A stretch of DNA of 64,000 nucleotides from NCBI GenBank assembly GCA_964244725.1, contig CAXTJQ010000011.1:82756-146755 (forward strand), read 5' to 3'. Source of the DNA: Kumtagia sp964244725. Lineage in GTDB: Bacteria > Pseudomonadota > Alphaproteobacteria > Rhizobiales > Rhizobiaceae. The position numbers were made by a program, and so were the translations under genes. Each line of letters opens with the position of its first letter. Positions within the stretch are counted from its first letter, which is position 1. Shown here piece by piece: positions 44,190 through 52,910 of the stretch. Under the pieces are notes generated by a model. The model was not told the origin of the DNA, ran no database searches, and saw nothing but the letters and a program-made list of their open reading frames with translations.

Positions 44190-47104
44190 TCATATAGATA
44201 TTTTTGAAGCCGTTAAGCTTCCCATGGCTTCATGAGCGCTTCGGGTTTCGAGCTGGAACCACTGGCCGGGGAAGCGCAGGTCGAGGCTGGCCGGGCCGGT
44301 GATCGAATAGACCTCGCCGAATGGGTGAGGCGCGGTCCGCCTCGGCGGACGAAAAGCCAACGATTTGGCTTTTCGAGCGACGAACGCCCGGAGCCCAAGC
44401 GACGGGCCGGCTACGCGCGCCAGACGAAGGACCGGGCGCCGTCCAGCATCGCGATCGGACGCTCGAGATGGTCGGTCTGCACCCACCAGGTGACCGGCGA
44501 GGCCGAGCCCGCGTCGGCGATCACCGCGACCGGACGGTCCTCCATCCAGATATATTCGCGCAGCAGCGCCCCCGCCCCGGTGTATTCGGCGATCACGTCG
44601 CCGTCGAGGTCGTAGACCATGTGCAGCGTCGTCGAAGACGGCGGCAGGCCGCGCTGCACCAGGCGGTGCAGATAGTCGTAGACGTAGGTCGCCTGCGTCG
44701 CCGACCCGAGCCTGACGCTCGACAACTGGCCGGGATGGTTCCAGACGTAGGTCGTGGTCGACCCGCCAGCCGTCTCGCTCGCCACGTTGCCTGCGGCGTC
44801 CGAGGTGAACGACCGCGACAGCGTTCCATTGCTGGTAATGCTGGCGAGCCTGTTGGAGCCCGGCGTCAGCGCGTAGATGTCCGTGGCGGCCGGGCTGGAT
44901 CTGACGATTTGGGTGCGGTTGCCGACCCCATCTGTCGTGTAGGCTTCGGTTCCCCATGCGGCGGCGTTGTCGGCGGTCGCGAGGAACCCGTTGGCCGTGT
45001 AGGCGTATGTCTCGTCGCCGATCGCGGTCAGGTTGCGGTTGTCGCCGTAGAGATAGGGGAGATCGATGAGCCTGGAACCGCTCGATATGACCTCCAGCCT
45101 GAGATTGGCGATCCGGGCGTCCGTGTCGTAGACCCGGACCTCGCGCGTGTTGTTGGCATAGGTGACGCGGGACCGCGGGCCGAACGGCGTGCGCTCGACG
45201 GAGAGGACGAGATCGCTCGGGGTCCCGCCCGGCGGCGTCTGGCGCATCGCGTCGATCTGGCCATTGGCGTCGCGGTCGTAGACGATGCGCCGGCCCGACG
45301 GGTAGACGATGGCCGAGACGTTGCCGGCGGCGTTCCATTCGTAGGTGGTCGCATAGGTCTGGCCACCCGTGGCGCGCACCTCCTTGATGACGCGGCCGAG
45401 AATGTCATAGGTGTAGAACGCTTTGTTTCCGCCGGACTCGGCGACCACCGTCAGCCGTCCCCTGCCGTAATTGCCTCCGGCGGTCGCATCGTAGGCGTAG
45501 GTGACGGCGGAGGTGGTCTGGGCGGGATAGGCGATCTGCTTGATGCGGTCGGCCACGTCGTAGACATAGGTCGAGACCACGCCGCGCGCGTCGGTCCGCT
45601 TGGTGACGCTGCCCAGCGCGTTGCGCTCGAACACGGTCGCGCCGGTATCGTTGCCGCTCTCCTGGATCGCCTCGCCCCAGCCGTTGCGCACATAGTCCGT
45701 GACGACGCCGCGGTCGTCGGTGGCCTCGCCCGGCCGGTCGCTGCTCTGGTCGGCGTCGTCGTAAGCCCAGGCCGTCACGTCGAGGCGTTCGTCGGTGAAG
45801 GCGACGACCCGGTCGAGGGCGTCATAACCGAAGTCGGCATGTTTCAGGTTGGGGTCGGTGACGGTCTTGAGATTGTCGACCTTGTCGTAACCGTAGGACC
45901 ACGTCGCGGGTCCGGCGGCGGCGAGCTTGATCATGCGGCCGAGTTCGTCGAACGTCCTGGTCCATTTGAAGAAGACGCGCGGAAAGCCGTCGGACAGGAC
46001 CCGCGTCTTCGCGTTGCCCATCGCGTCATAGGTGAACAGGGCATTGTCGCCGCGGGCATTGACGATCCTGGTGATGCGGCTGCCGGTGTCGTAGCCGTAA
46101 AACAGGAAGCTGCCGTCGGGCTGGGTGATCCTCGTCAGATTGCCGGCCTGGTCGTATTCCATGCGGGTTTCGGCCGCGATGCCGGCCGGGTCGGCCCTGA
46201 TCGAGGCCGGACGCCCGAGCGCGTCGTAGAGGTAGTCCGTGACCAGGCCGTTCGCGTCGACGGTCTTCGTCGGCTGTCCCCGGCCGTTGACGGTCTGGAC
46301 CGTGACGACCTGGCCAAGTTCGTTCCTGAAGGTTTTGAGGTAACCCAGGCTGTCGTAGGTGTAGGCCAGCGTGTCCCCGGTCCCGCTCAACGGGCCGTCG
46401 ATGGCGGCGACCAGGCCGCCGGCCGCATAGGTGTAGGCCCAGCTGCGCGTCTGGCCGGCGGTCGAATAAGGGATCGTGTGGGTGGTCGTGTCCGTTTCGG
46501 TCCGCGAGATGAGGCGGCCATTGGCGTTGTAGACGAAAGCCGTGCTCAGACCGGGCCGCGCCATGGTCAGCGGCAGGTCCAGGGTCGGATGCCAGGTGAT
46601 ATCGGTCTGGCGTTGCGCCGCCGTGCCGAAGGCCTGGATGATCGATAGCGGGCGGCCTTTCGCATCGCGCGCGTATTTGGTGATTCGTCCTTCCTGGTCG
46701 GTCGTCGTGGCGATGAATCCAGCGGGGCTGTCATACGTCAGCGACGCCACGGAGGCCGGACAGTTTGCGCTGGCGAGACCGTCGACGCTGAGCAGCTTCG
46801 GGTCGTTCGAGGTGAAGGTGTAGACCGTCTTGCGCCCGAGCGGATTGGTCACCGTGCGGGTCATGGTGTCGACGCCCGTCGCGTAGGCGACGGTGGTCTG
46901 GTTCTGGCCGCTGGCGCCCGATGTGAGGACGCCACGGCCGGCATCGTCGTAAGCGTAGGTCGCGATGCGGATGTTGCGATTGTCGTTGACGCCGGTCAGC
47001 GCGAAGGGGAAGTCGGCATCTTCATAGAGGTAGGTCGTCCGGTCCGCGATGGCGAACTCCGCATCGCGGATGGTCGCGGCGGATCGCGGAAAGGTCAACG
47101 CCAT
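44190..47104 (-). pseudogene. RHS/YD-repeat protein gene, truncated and interrupted
   Basis: The main frame (44411-47104, 897 residues) consists of tandem YD repeats (for example YDALGRPASI, YDQAGNLTRI, YDTGSRITRI) and reaches the RHS core (WVQTDHLERPIAMLDGARS). It ends at a TAG at 44411. The next conserved core piece, PFGEVYSITGPASLDLRFPG and QWFQLE, follows in another frame from 44324 down, after about 85 bp of unrelated palindromic DNA; homology then stops near 44243 before the NWHRHYDP part and any C-terminal tip. The N-terminus also starts mid-repeat (YLYEDADFPFALTGV) with no signal or carrier domain. It is thus a remnant of a toxin-delivery or surface YD protein. Confidence 0.75.
44335..44375. 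repeat. Double palindrome inserted in the RHS gene
   Basis: Two adjacent perfect inverted repeats: GTCCGCC-TC-GGCGGAC (44335-44350) and CGAAAAGCCAA-CGAT-TTGGCTTTTCG (44350-44375). They sit in the segment (about 44325-44410) that separates two normally contiguous parts of the RHS core. The form resembles the small palindromic repeat units dispersed in rhizobial genomes. Confidence 0.7.
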
Positions 47105-47261
47105 GGACACAGTCCTTGCGAGGCTCGAACCCAAGGTGTCTCATTCTTTCCCGCCTTGCAAGAGGGTTCATTTGCCGTCTGAAGCGATCGCAAGGCCGCA
47201 AGCTCGGGGAAAGACCTGCAACGTATTGCTGATGGATTCGTTCGAAGGGGGAGGAACCACG

Positions 47262-47486
47262 ATGTCGAAATCCGTTTATGACCGCGGCCTTCTGAGGCCA
47301 TCCGACATCGCCCGGTTGCAACGGGTGTTCGACGCGACCTGCCAGAGCCGCTCGGCGCCGCCGGACTCGCCGGAGGCGAAGGAAGTGGCGCTCACGCTGC
47401 TCGCCCTGCACAATGCCGGCATGGACGACGAGCAGATGCTCCTCGACGCCGTGGCCTTTTCGCGCTCGGAGGTCCGCTCGGCCTGA
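47262..47486 (+). CDS. Small conserved protein, paralogue of the 35.2-kb small protein
   Basis: A 74-residue protein (LRPSDIARLQRVFDATCQ, then EVALTLLALHNAGMDDEQML) related to the product at 35229-35441. Start at 47262 has a strong GGGGGAGGAA ribosome binding site; longer in-frame starts would run antisense to the RHS gene. Two helices, no Cys cluster, no signal. Its 3' end lies 3 bp from the convergent SMR-like gene. Function unknown. Confidence 0.8.
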   Translation: MSKSVYDRGLLRPSDIARLQRVFDATCQSRSAPPDSPEAKEVALTLLALHNAGMDDEQMLLDAVAFSRSEVRSA

Positions 47487-47489
47487 ACG

Positions 47490-47828
47490 CTATCGCGGAC
47501 TCAGGAGCGGACCGAGGGTGATCAGCCCGACCGCGACGATCGCCAGCACGATCCCCGCGCTCTGGATGCCGGACAGACGCTCGCCAAACCAGATCAGCGC
47601 GATGACGTTGACGGCCACGAGCTGGATGACTGCGGAAAGGCTGAACGCGGAGGCCATGCCGAACTCGCGCACGAGGCGCAGCATGACGAGGTTGCCGGCC
47701 GAATAGAGCGCCAGCGTCAGCGCGAGCTTGCCGAGGCCGGGCGACAGCGCCCATGATTTCGCGACGGTGGCCGCGAGCAAAAAGATCGCCGTCGACACGG
47801 CCAATTGCACGAATCCCGACAGGCTCAT
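47490..47828 (-). CDS. SMR/EamA-like small membrane transporter
   Basis: A 112-residue, four-helix membrane protein with one EamA-like unit, ending FGERLSGIQSAGIVLAIVAVG. The size suggests a small multidrug resistance or ArnE-type transporter working as a dimer. Start at 47828 places the first helix at the N-terminus. Substrate unknown. Confidence 0.82.
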   Translation of the reverse strand: MSLSGFVQLAVSTAIFLLAATVAKSWALSPGLGKLALTLALYSAGNLVMLRLVREFGMASAFSLSAVIQLVAVNVIALIWFGERLSGIQSAGIVLAIVAVGLITLGPLLSPR

Positions 47829-48004
47829 CCAGGCATCCCCGATCCGCCGGCTGTCTGTGTGAAAGCCGCCCAAGCGTCAAGGCATTTCCCCCCGCCGGAT
47901 CGAGACCCGTGCGCAGGGAGAGCGTCCGGCCGGAACTGGCTGTTGCCGTCCGGCTGCCTTGCCGTCATATCGATGGCCGGTCTTGCGTGTTGAAGGAATC
48001 GCCC

Positions 48005-48709
48005 GTGTCCGATCTCAAAGTCGCCATCGTCACCGCCGGGGGCAGCGGCATGGGGGCCGACGCGGTGCGCAAGCTCGCCGAGGACGGGTTCAAGGTCGCC
48101 GTGCTGTCGTCGTCCGGCAAGGGCCAAGCCCTGGCCGAGGCGCTGGGCGGCGTCGGCGTCACCGGCTCGAACCGGTCGAACGACGATCTCAGGCGGCTGG
48201 TCGACGCCGTCATGGCCAGATGGGGCCGGATCGACGCGGCGGTCAACAGCGCCGCGCACGGGCCGCGCGCGCCGGTCCTCGACCTCACCGACGAGGACTG
48301 GCACACCGGCATGGAAGTCTACCTGCTCAACGCGATCAGGGTCTCGCGTCTGGTCACGCCGATCATGCAGGCGCAGCAATCCGGCTCGATCGTCAACATC
48401 TCGACCTATGCGGCCTTCGAGCCGGAGGCGCTGTTCCCGACTTCCGGCGTCTTCCGGGCGGGGCTGGCGTCCTTCGCGAAATTGTTCGCCGACAAATATG
48501 CCGCCGACAATGTGCGCATGAACAACGTCCTGCCGGGCTTTATCGACAGCCTGCCCGAAACGGGCGAGCGGCGCGCGCGCATTCCGATGGGCCGCTACGG
48601 GACGATGGCGGAAGTGTCGGAACTCGTGGCGTTCCTGGCGAGCGGCCGATCGAGCTATATCACGGGCCAGAACATCCGGGTCGACGGCGGCATTACGCGA
48701 TCGGTCTGA
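48005..48709 (+). CDS. SDR-family oxidoreductase
   Basis: A 234-residue short-chain dehydrogenase with a slightly unusual nucleotide motif TAGGSGMG instead of TGxxxGIG, NSAAHG, and the C-terminal YITGQNIRVDGG typical of FabG-like enzymes. The usual catalytic Tyr position reads TSGVFRAGL, so Phe may replace Tyr in YxxxK and the Lys is missing; the enzyme may be catalytically altered. GTG start at 48005 follows AAGGA. Substrate unknown. Confidence 0.85.
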   Translation: MSDLKVAIVTAGGSGMGADAVRKLAEDGFKVAVLSSSGKGQALAEALGGVGVTGSNRSNDDLRRLVDAVMARWGRIDAAVNSAAHGPRAPVLDLTDEDWHTGMEVYLLNAIRVSRLVTPIMQAQQSGSIVNISTYAAFEPEALFPTSGVFRAGLASFAKLFADKYAADNVRMNNVLPGFIDSLPETGERRARIPMGRYGTMAEVSELVAFLASGRSSYITGQNIRVDGGITRSV

Positions 48710-48721
48710 CCGACTCCGGCT

Positions 48722-51067
48722 TCACGCCGGTTTGCGGGCGAAGAGATCGGCCAGCCGTCCGGCGATTTCGGATTGCTGGAAGGGTTTGGGCAGGCGCGGC
48801 AGGTCGGAGGAGCCGCTCGGCAGGTCGGCGTAGCCGGTCGCGAGCAGGATCGGCAGGCCGGGGTGGAGCTCACGCGCCTGTCTGGCGAGTTCGACCCCCG
48901 TCATGCCAGGCATGGCGAAGTCGGTCACCATGACGTCGACCGCCTCGCCGCGCGCCAGCACGTCGAGCGCCTGCTGGCCGGAATAGGCCTCGATCACCGC
49001 GTGGCCGAGATCCTCCAGCATGTCGATCGTGCCCATCGCCACCAGGGCGTCGTCGTCGACGACCAGGATCCGCAAGGCCGGCAGGGTCGCTTCGACTGCC
49101 TGCGCCGGCGGAGCGGGGGCCGCCTTGGCCTGCGAGATCGGCAGCCAGAGTTCGGCCGTCGTGCCCGCGCCAAGGGTGCTGCGCAGATGCAGGGCGCCGC
49201 CCAGTTGCTCGGCAAGTCCATACACCATGGACAGGCCGAGCCCTGTGCCCTTGCCGAGTTCCTTCGTCGAGAAGAAGGGCTCGATCGCGCTCGCCAGCGT
49301 CTCGGCGTCCATGCCCGTGCCGGTGTCGGCGACCGAAACGATCAGAAAGTCGCCGTCGAGTCCGAGCGCCCCGTCGGCCGCGCGCTTGTCGAGCCCGATG
49401 GTCAGCGTCCCGCCATCGGGCATCGCGTCGCGCGCGTTGACCGCGAGGTTCAGCACGGCGAGTTCGAGCTGGTTAGGATCGACGCGCGCCGGCGGCAGGC
49501 CGCCGGCCATATCATAGACCACGACGACGAGTGGCCCGATCGACCGGTCCACGAGGCTGCGCATGCCTTCCAGCAATTGCGCCATGTCGGTCGCGACCGG
49601 GTTCAGGTCCTGGCGTCGCGCGAAGGCCAGGAGGCGCGAGGTCAGCGACGCGCCCCGCCTGGCGCCCTGCAGCGCGGCATCGATGTAGCGGTGCGCCGTC
49701 GCGTCGTCGGGCATGCGCTTGCGCAGAAGTTCGAGGCTGCCCTGGATCGCGGCGAGCAAATTGTTGAAATCATGCGCCACCCCCCCCGTGAGTTGGCCGA
49801 TGGTCTCCATTTTCTGAGATTGACGCAACTGCTCCTCGGCGCGCCGCCGCTCGGTCACGTCGAGAAAGAAACCCGCGCCGCCGATCGGCCGGCCGTCGCC
49901 GCCGCGCAGCGGCGAGTATTGGCTCTGCAGGATGACCGTGGCGCCGGATGCGGCGTGGAACTCCATCTCCTCAACCGGCTCGGCGCGGTCGTCCAGCACC
50001 GCGAAAAGACGGCGCTCGATCGCGTCGCGGCTGCCGTCGCCGATCAGATCGGCAAGCTGCCGGCCATGGGCATCGGCCGAGGCGACGCCGAAGAGCCGCT
50101 CCATCACCGGGTTCCAGATCGTCACGCGCAAGTGGGTGTCGTAGGCGACGATCCCCGCCGGCACGCCGGTGCTGAGCAATCCCGAAAGCGCGCGCTCGCC
50201 GCTCAGCGCCTCCTGCGTGCGCTCGCGCTCCGCGTCGAGCGCCACGAGCAGACGCTCGCGCTGGGCTTCCGCGGTCTTGCGCTGGGTGATGTCGGAGGTG
50301 ACCCCGACCATCCGCAGCGCCCTACCCGTCGCGTCCCTCAGGACGCGGGCGCGCGCGTCGATCCAGTGGCGCGATCCATCCGGCCAGATCGCGCGATACT
50401 CGATGACGTAGTCGGCGCCGGTCGCGATGCTTTCGAAAACGCATTGCCGCATGCGCCCGAGATCCTCAGCCGCGATGCTCGAGAGCAGGTCGTCATAGCT
50501 GAACGCTTCGGCCGTGTCGCGGCCGAAATTCGCCTTGAACTGGTCCGACGCGCGAAGATCCCAGGTCGCCACGTCGAGATCCCACGAACCCATTTGGCCG
50601 GCGTGGAGCGCTGTCGTCAGGCGCTTCTCGGCCTCTCTCAAGTCCTCGAGATGGCCCCTCGCCTGATACTGGCGGCGGCGGCCGCGCAGTGCGTTGTCGA
50701 CGATGCTGACGAGGGCGGCGGCGCGGAACGGGCGCTCGAGAAAAATAACGCTTCCAAGCAGGCCTTCGAGCTGACGCAGATAGGGGTTGTCGCCCGCGCC
50801 CGGAACGCGGCGCGTCAAGACCACGAAAGGAAAGTCCGACCAGGGCGGCTGGCCCGCGATCCAGGTTCGCAGCGCGCCGAGATCGTTGAATTGCAGCGCC
50901 TCGTCCGTGACGATGGCGAGCCCCGCGCCCTCCGCCAGGCCCCTCAGCATTTCGGGCAAATCGCGGCAGATCTCGCCGGTCTTGCCGCCATCTTGCAAGA
51001 GCGACAGCGCCAATGCCCCGTCGCGACCGGTGGGCGCGAGGATCAACGCGCGCTCGGAAGCGATCAC
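48722..51067 (-). CDS. PAS hybrid histidine kinase coupled to kaiC
   Basis: A 781-residue soluble sensor kinase. The N-terminal domain (1-135) looks like a degenerate receiver (FVVLTRR, FLERPFRAAALV) lacking the acidic site. Two PAS domains follow (about 150-262, 295-405), then HisKA with His432 (GGVAHDFNN), HATPase_c (NLAVNARDAM, DTGTGMD, GTGLGLSM) and a receiver (665-781) with Asp716 (MVTDFAMPG). The start overlaps the kaiC stop by 4 bp (ATGA). By analogy with KaiC-SasA systems it may be the output kinase read by the KaiC homologue, but the pairing partner domain differs from SasA. Confidence 0.93.
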   Translation of the reverse strand: MIASERALILAPTGRDGALALSLLQDGGKTGEICRDLPEMLRGLAEGAGLAIVTDEALQFNDLGALRTWIAGQPPWSDFPFVVLTRRVPGAGDNPYLRQLEGLLGSVIFLERPFRAAALVSIVDNALRGRRRQYQARGHLEDLREAEKRLTTALHAGQMGSWDLDVATWDLRASDQFKANFGRDTAEAFSYDDLLSSIAAEDLGRMRQCVFESIATGADYVIEYRAIWPDGSRHWIDARARVLRDATGRALRMVGVTSDITQRKTAEAQRERLLVALDAERERTQEALSGERALSGLLSTGVPAGIVAYDTHLRVTIWNPVMERLFGVASADAHGRQLADLIGDGSRDAIERRLFAVLDDRAEPVEEMEFHAASGATVILQSQYSPLRGGDGRPIGGAGFFLDVTERRRAEEQLRQSQKMETIGQLTGGVAHDFNNLLAAIQGSLELLRKRMPDDATAHRYIDAALQGARRGASLTSRLLAFARRQDLNPVATDMAQLLEGMRSLVDRSIGPLVVVVYDMAGGLPPARVDPNQLELAVLNLAVNARDAMPDGGTLTIGLDKRAADGALGLDGDFLIVSVADTGTGMDAETLASAIEPFFSTKELGKGTGLGLSMVYGLAEQLGGALHLRSTLGAGTTAELWLPISQAKAAPAPPAQAVEATLPALRILVVDDDALVAMGTIDMLEDLGHAVIEAYSGQQALDVLARGEAVDVMVTDFAMPGMTGVELARQARELHPGLPILLATGYADLPSGSSDLPRLPKPFQQSEIAGRLADLFARKPA

Positions 51068-52590
51068 GCGGCGGGCTCGTCGCCAGCGGCGTTCTTGTCG
51101 TGACCATCGTCCAGGAGCGGTTTTGCGCCGCCGACATAAGTCGGCACGCCGCGCAGCACCCCTTGGAAATCGCCGAGCGGTTCGCCGATCGAGAGGCCCC
51201 GCCTGCCGATCCGGTACTCGCGGATGGTGTCCTCATGACGCCCGGTTCGTTTCTTGATGACCGAGATCGCGCGGCGGACCTGGCCGAGCGCCTCGAAGTA
51301 ACGCAGCAGGATCACGGTGTCGGCGAGGTAGGTGACGTCAACGGGCGATTTCATGTCGCCCACCAGACCGTGCTGCGCCACGGTCACGAAGGTGGTGGCG
51401 CCCTGTCGATTGAGGTACTGCAGGAGTTCGTGCACATGCAGCAGCAGCGATTGCTCCTCGGGCATCGACGCCTGGTAGCCGTTCAGGCTGTCGACCACGA
51501 CGGTCTTGACCTGGAGACGGTCGACCGTGTCGCGAACGCGGTGGGCGAATTCGCCCGGCGACAATTCGGCCGCGTCGACCTGTTCGACATGAAGGTCGCC
51601 GGTGTCTTGAAGCGCCTTCAGGTCGATGCCCATCTTGAGCGCGCGCGCGAACAGCAGTCCGAGTTCCTCGTCGAAGATGAACAGCGCGGCCCTTTCGCCG
51701 CGCGCGATGGCGGCCGTCGCGAAATGAAGGGTCAGCAGGGATTTGCCCGACCCCGCCGGACCGAGCACCAGGGCGCTCGACCCGCGTTCCAGTCCGCCGC
51801 CGAGAAGCGTGTCGAGCGCCGCGATGCCGCTGCCGGCCACGTCGCGCACGAACTCGCGCCGATGTTCGAGCGACACCAGTCGCGGGAATACGTCGACGCC
51901 GCCCTGGCGTATGTTGAAATCGTGAAAGCCGCCGCGATAGGCCCGGCCGCGATATTTCAGGACGCGCAGCCGCCGCCGCTCGGCGCCGTAGTTGGGCGCC
52001 AGTTCTTCGAGGCGGATGACGCCGTGCGCGACCGAATGCACGGTCTTGTCGAGCGCATCGCTGGTGAGATCGTCGAGCATGAGCACCGTGCCGCCGGCCT
52101 GCGCGAAGAAATGCTTCATCGCGAGGATCTGCCGCCGGTAGCGCAGCGAGCTTTGCGCCAGCAGACGAATTTCCGAGAGGCTGTCGATCACGATGCGCAT
52201 CGGGCGCACGCTTCGAACCGTATCGAAAAGCGCCTGCGCGGTCTCGCCGAGTTCCAGTTCGGAGGAATAGAGCAGGCTTTGCTGCTGATCGGCATCGAGC
52301 AGGCTATCCGGCGGCGTCAGTTCGAAGATGTGGAATTTTTCGTCGAGTTCCCAGCCATGCGAATGCGCCGTCAGCCGCAATTCGCTTTCGGTCTCGGAAA
52401 GCGTGACATAGAGACCGACCTCGCCCTCAGCGGCGCCTTCGAGCAGGAACTGCAATGCGATCGTCGTCTTGCCGGTGCCGGGGCTGCCCTCGAGAAGGTA
52501 GACATGACCGCGCGCCAGGCCCCCGCTCATGACTTGATCCAAACCGGCGACGCCGAGCTTGGCCATTGTTGCAGGCATCATGTCCGACAT
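51064..52590 (-). CDS. kaiC: KaiC-family double-domain ATPase
   Basis: A 508-residue RecA-like tandem ATPase homologous to the clock protein KaiC. CI has Walker A GSPGTGKT at 35-42 and Walker B Asp136; CII has GPAGSGKS at 277-284 and Asp367. By my alignment the autophosphorylation pair Ser431/Thr432 of Synechococcus KaiC corresponds to Thr420-Tyr421 (DVTYLADTVILL). The C-terminal tail (PLLDDGHDKNAAGD) does not resemble the KaiA-binding tail. No kaiA or kaiB lies in the window. Operonic with the hybrid kinase, and preceded by an EcfG promoter. Confidence 0.94.
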   Translation of the reverse strand: MSDMMPATMAKLGVAGLDQVMSGGLARGHVYLLEGSPGTGKTTIALQFLLEGAAEGEVGLYVTLSETESELRLTAHSHGWELDEKFHIFELTPPDSLLDADQQQSLLYSSELELGETAQALFDTVRSVRPMRIVIDSLSEIRLLAQSSLRYRRQILAMKHFFAQAGGTVLMLDDLTSDALDKTVHSVAHGVIRLEELAPNYGAERRRLRVLKYRGRAYRGGFHDFNIRQGGVDVFPRLVSLEHRREFVRDVAGSGIAALDTLLGGGLERGSSALVLGPAGSGKSLLTLHFATAAIARGERAALFIFDEELGLLFARALKMGIDLKALQDTGDLHVEQVDAAELSPGEFAHRVRDTVDRLQVKTVVVDSLNGYQASMPEEQSLLLHVHELLQYLNRQGATTFVTVAQHGLVGDMKSPVDVTYLADTVILLRYFEALGQVRRAISVIKKRTGRHEDTIREYRIGRRGLSIGEPLGDFQGVLRGVPTYVGGAKPLLDDGHDKNAAGDEPAA

Positions 52591-52637
52591 TCGCCCTCGT
52601 CTTCACCACACAGCCAGGAAAGCAGCAGGATCCACAC

Positions 52638-52662
52638 AACGTCTTACCGCCGACACAGTTCC
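52638..52662 (-). promoter_or_regulatory. EcfG-type promoter of the kaiC operon
   Basis: On the minus strand GGAAC (52662-52658), exactly 16 bp, then CGTT (52641-52638): a perfect match to the general-stress sigma EcfG consensus. It lies 47 bp upstream of the kaiC ATG. Confidence 0.8.
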
Positions 52663-52728
52663 GGTTCCGCGTGTCGCGCAGACGCAAACGCACGCCTGTT
52701 TTGCATAAGACCTATGCAGGATTGTAGG

Positions 52729-52757
52729 TTGCCGATTCCTTGGGCAGCTTGTAGAAA
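52729..52757 (+). promoter_or_regulatory. Possible housekeeping-type promoter of the sRNA
   Basis: TTGCCG (52729-52734), a 17-bp spacer and TAGAAA (52752-52757): four of six matches to each sigma-70 hexamer. Position fits a transcript starting near 52762. Weak on its own. Confidence 0.4.
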
Positions 52758-52759
52758 AA

Positions 52760-52874
52760 ACATGTCAGCCATCTTCTCCTCCCGGATGGATGCTGACATC
52801 CGAAAGCGGTGCACCTCCTCCCGCGCCGCAATCGAATCGAAGCCTGCCGGACCTCCTCCCCCGGCAGGCTTTTT
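52760..52874 (+). ncRNA. Trans-acting sRNA of the alpha-r14 (NfeR1-like) type with three anti-Shine-Dalgarno loops
   Basis: About 115 nt forming three hairpins, each exposing a CTCCTCCC loop complementary to ribosome binding sites. Hairpin 1: ATGTCAGC/GCTGACAT outer stem (52762-52799) with the motif at 52776-52783. Hairpin 2: GCGGTGC/GCGCCGC (52806-52829), loop ACCTCCTCCC. Hairpin 3: GCCTGCCGG/CCGGCAGGC (52842-52869), loop ACCTCCTCCC, followed by TTTTT, a Rho-independent terminator. The terminator points in + orientation where no + strand protein gene exists. Size, three-hairpin plan and repeated motif match the alpha-r14 family (Smr14C/NfeR1) of rhizobia, which represses ABC-transporter and other mRNAs. 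5' end uncertain by several bases. Confidence 0.85.
52842..52874 (+). terminator. Rho-independent terminator of the sRNA
   Basis: Perfect 9-bp GC-rich stem GCCTGCCGG/CCGGCAGGC around a 10-nt loop, followed by TTTTT at 52870-52874. On the opposite strand no T-run follows the stem, so it acts for + strand transcription. Confidence 0.85.
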
Positions 52875-52910
52875 CGATTCAGCGGCTTTTGTCGCCGCGC
52901 CAGGCCTCGT

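Noticed and set aside
44321..46648. 775-codon + strand frame opposite the RHS gene
   Set aside because: Repetitive antisense shadow of the YD repeats; no family motif and no ribosome binding site.
47115..47135. tRNA T-arm-like GGGTTCGAGCC on the minus strand
   Set aside because: No matching 5-bp stem, acceptor or anticodon arm could be formed around it.
48773..51103. 776-codon + strand frame opposite the kaiC-linked kinase
   Set aside because: Antisense to conserved kinase domains; composition of a GC3 shadow.
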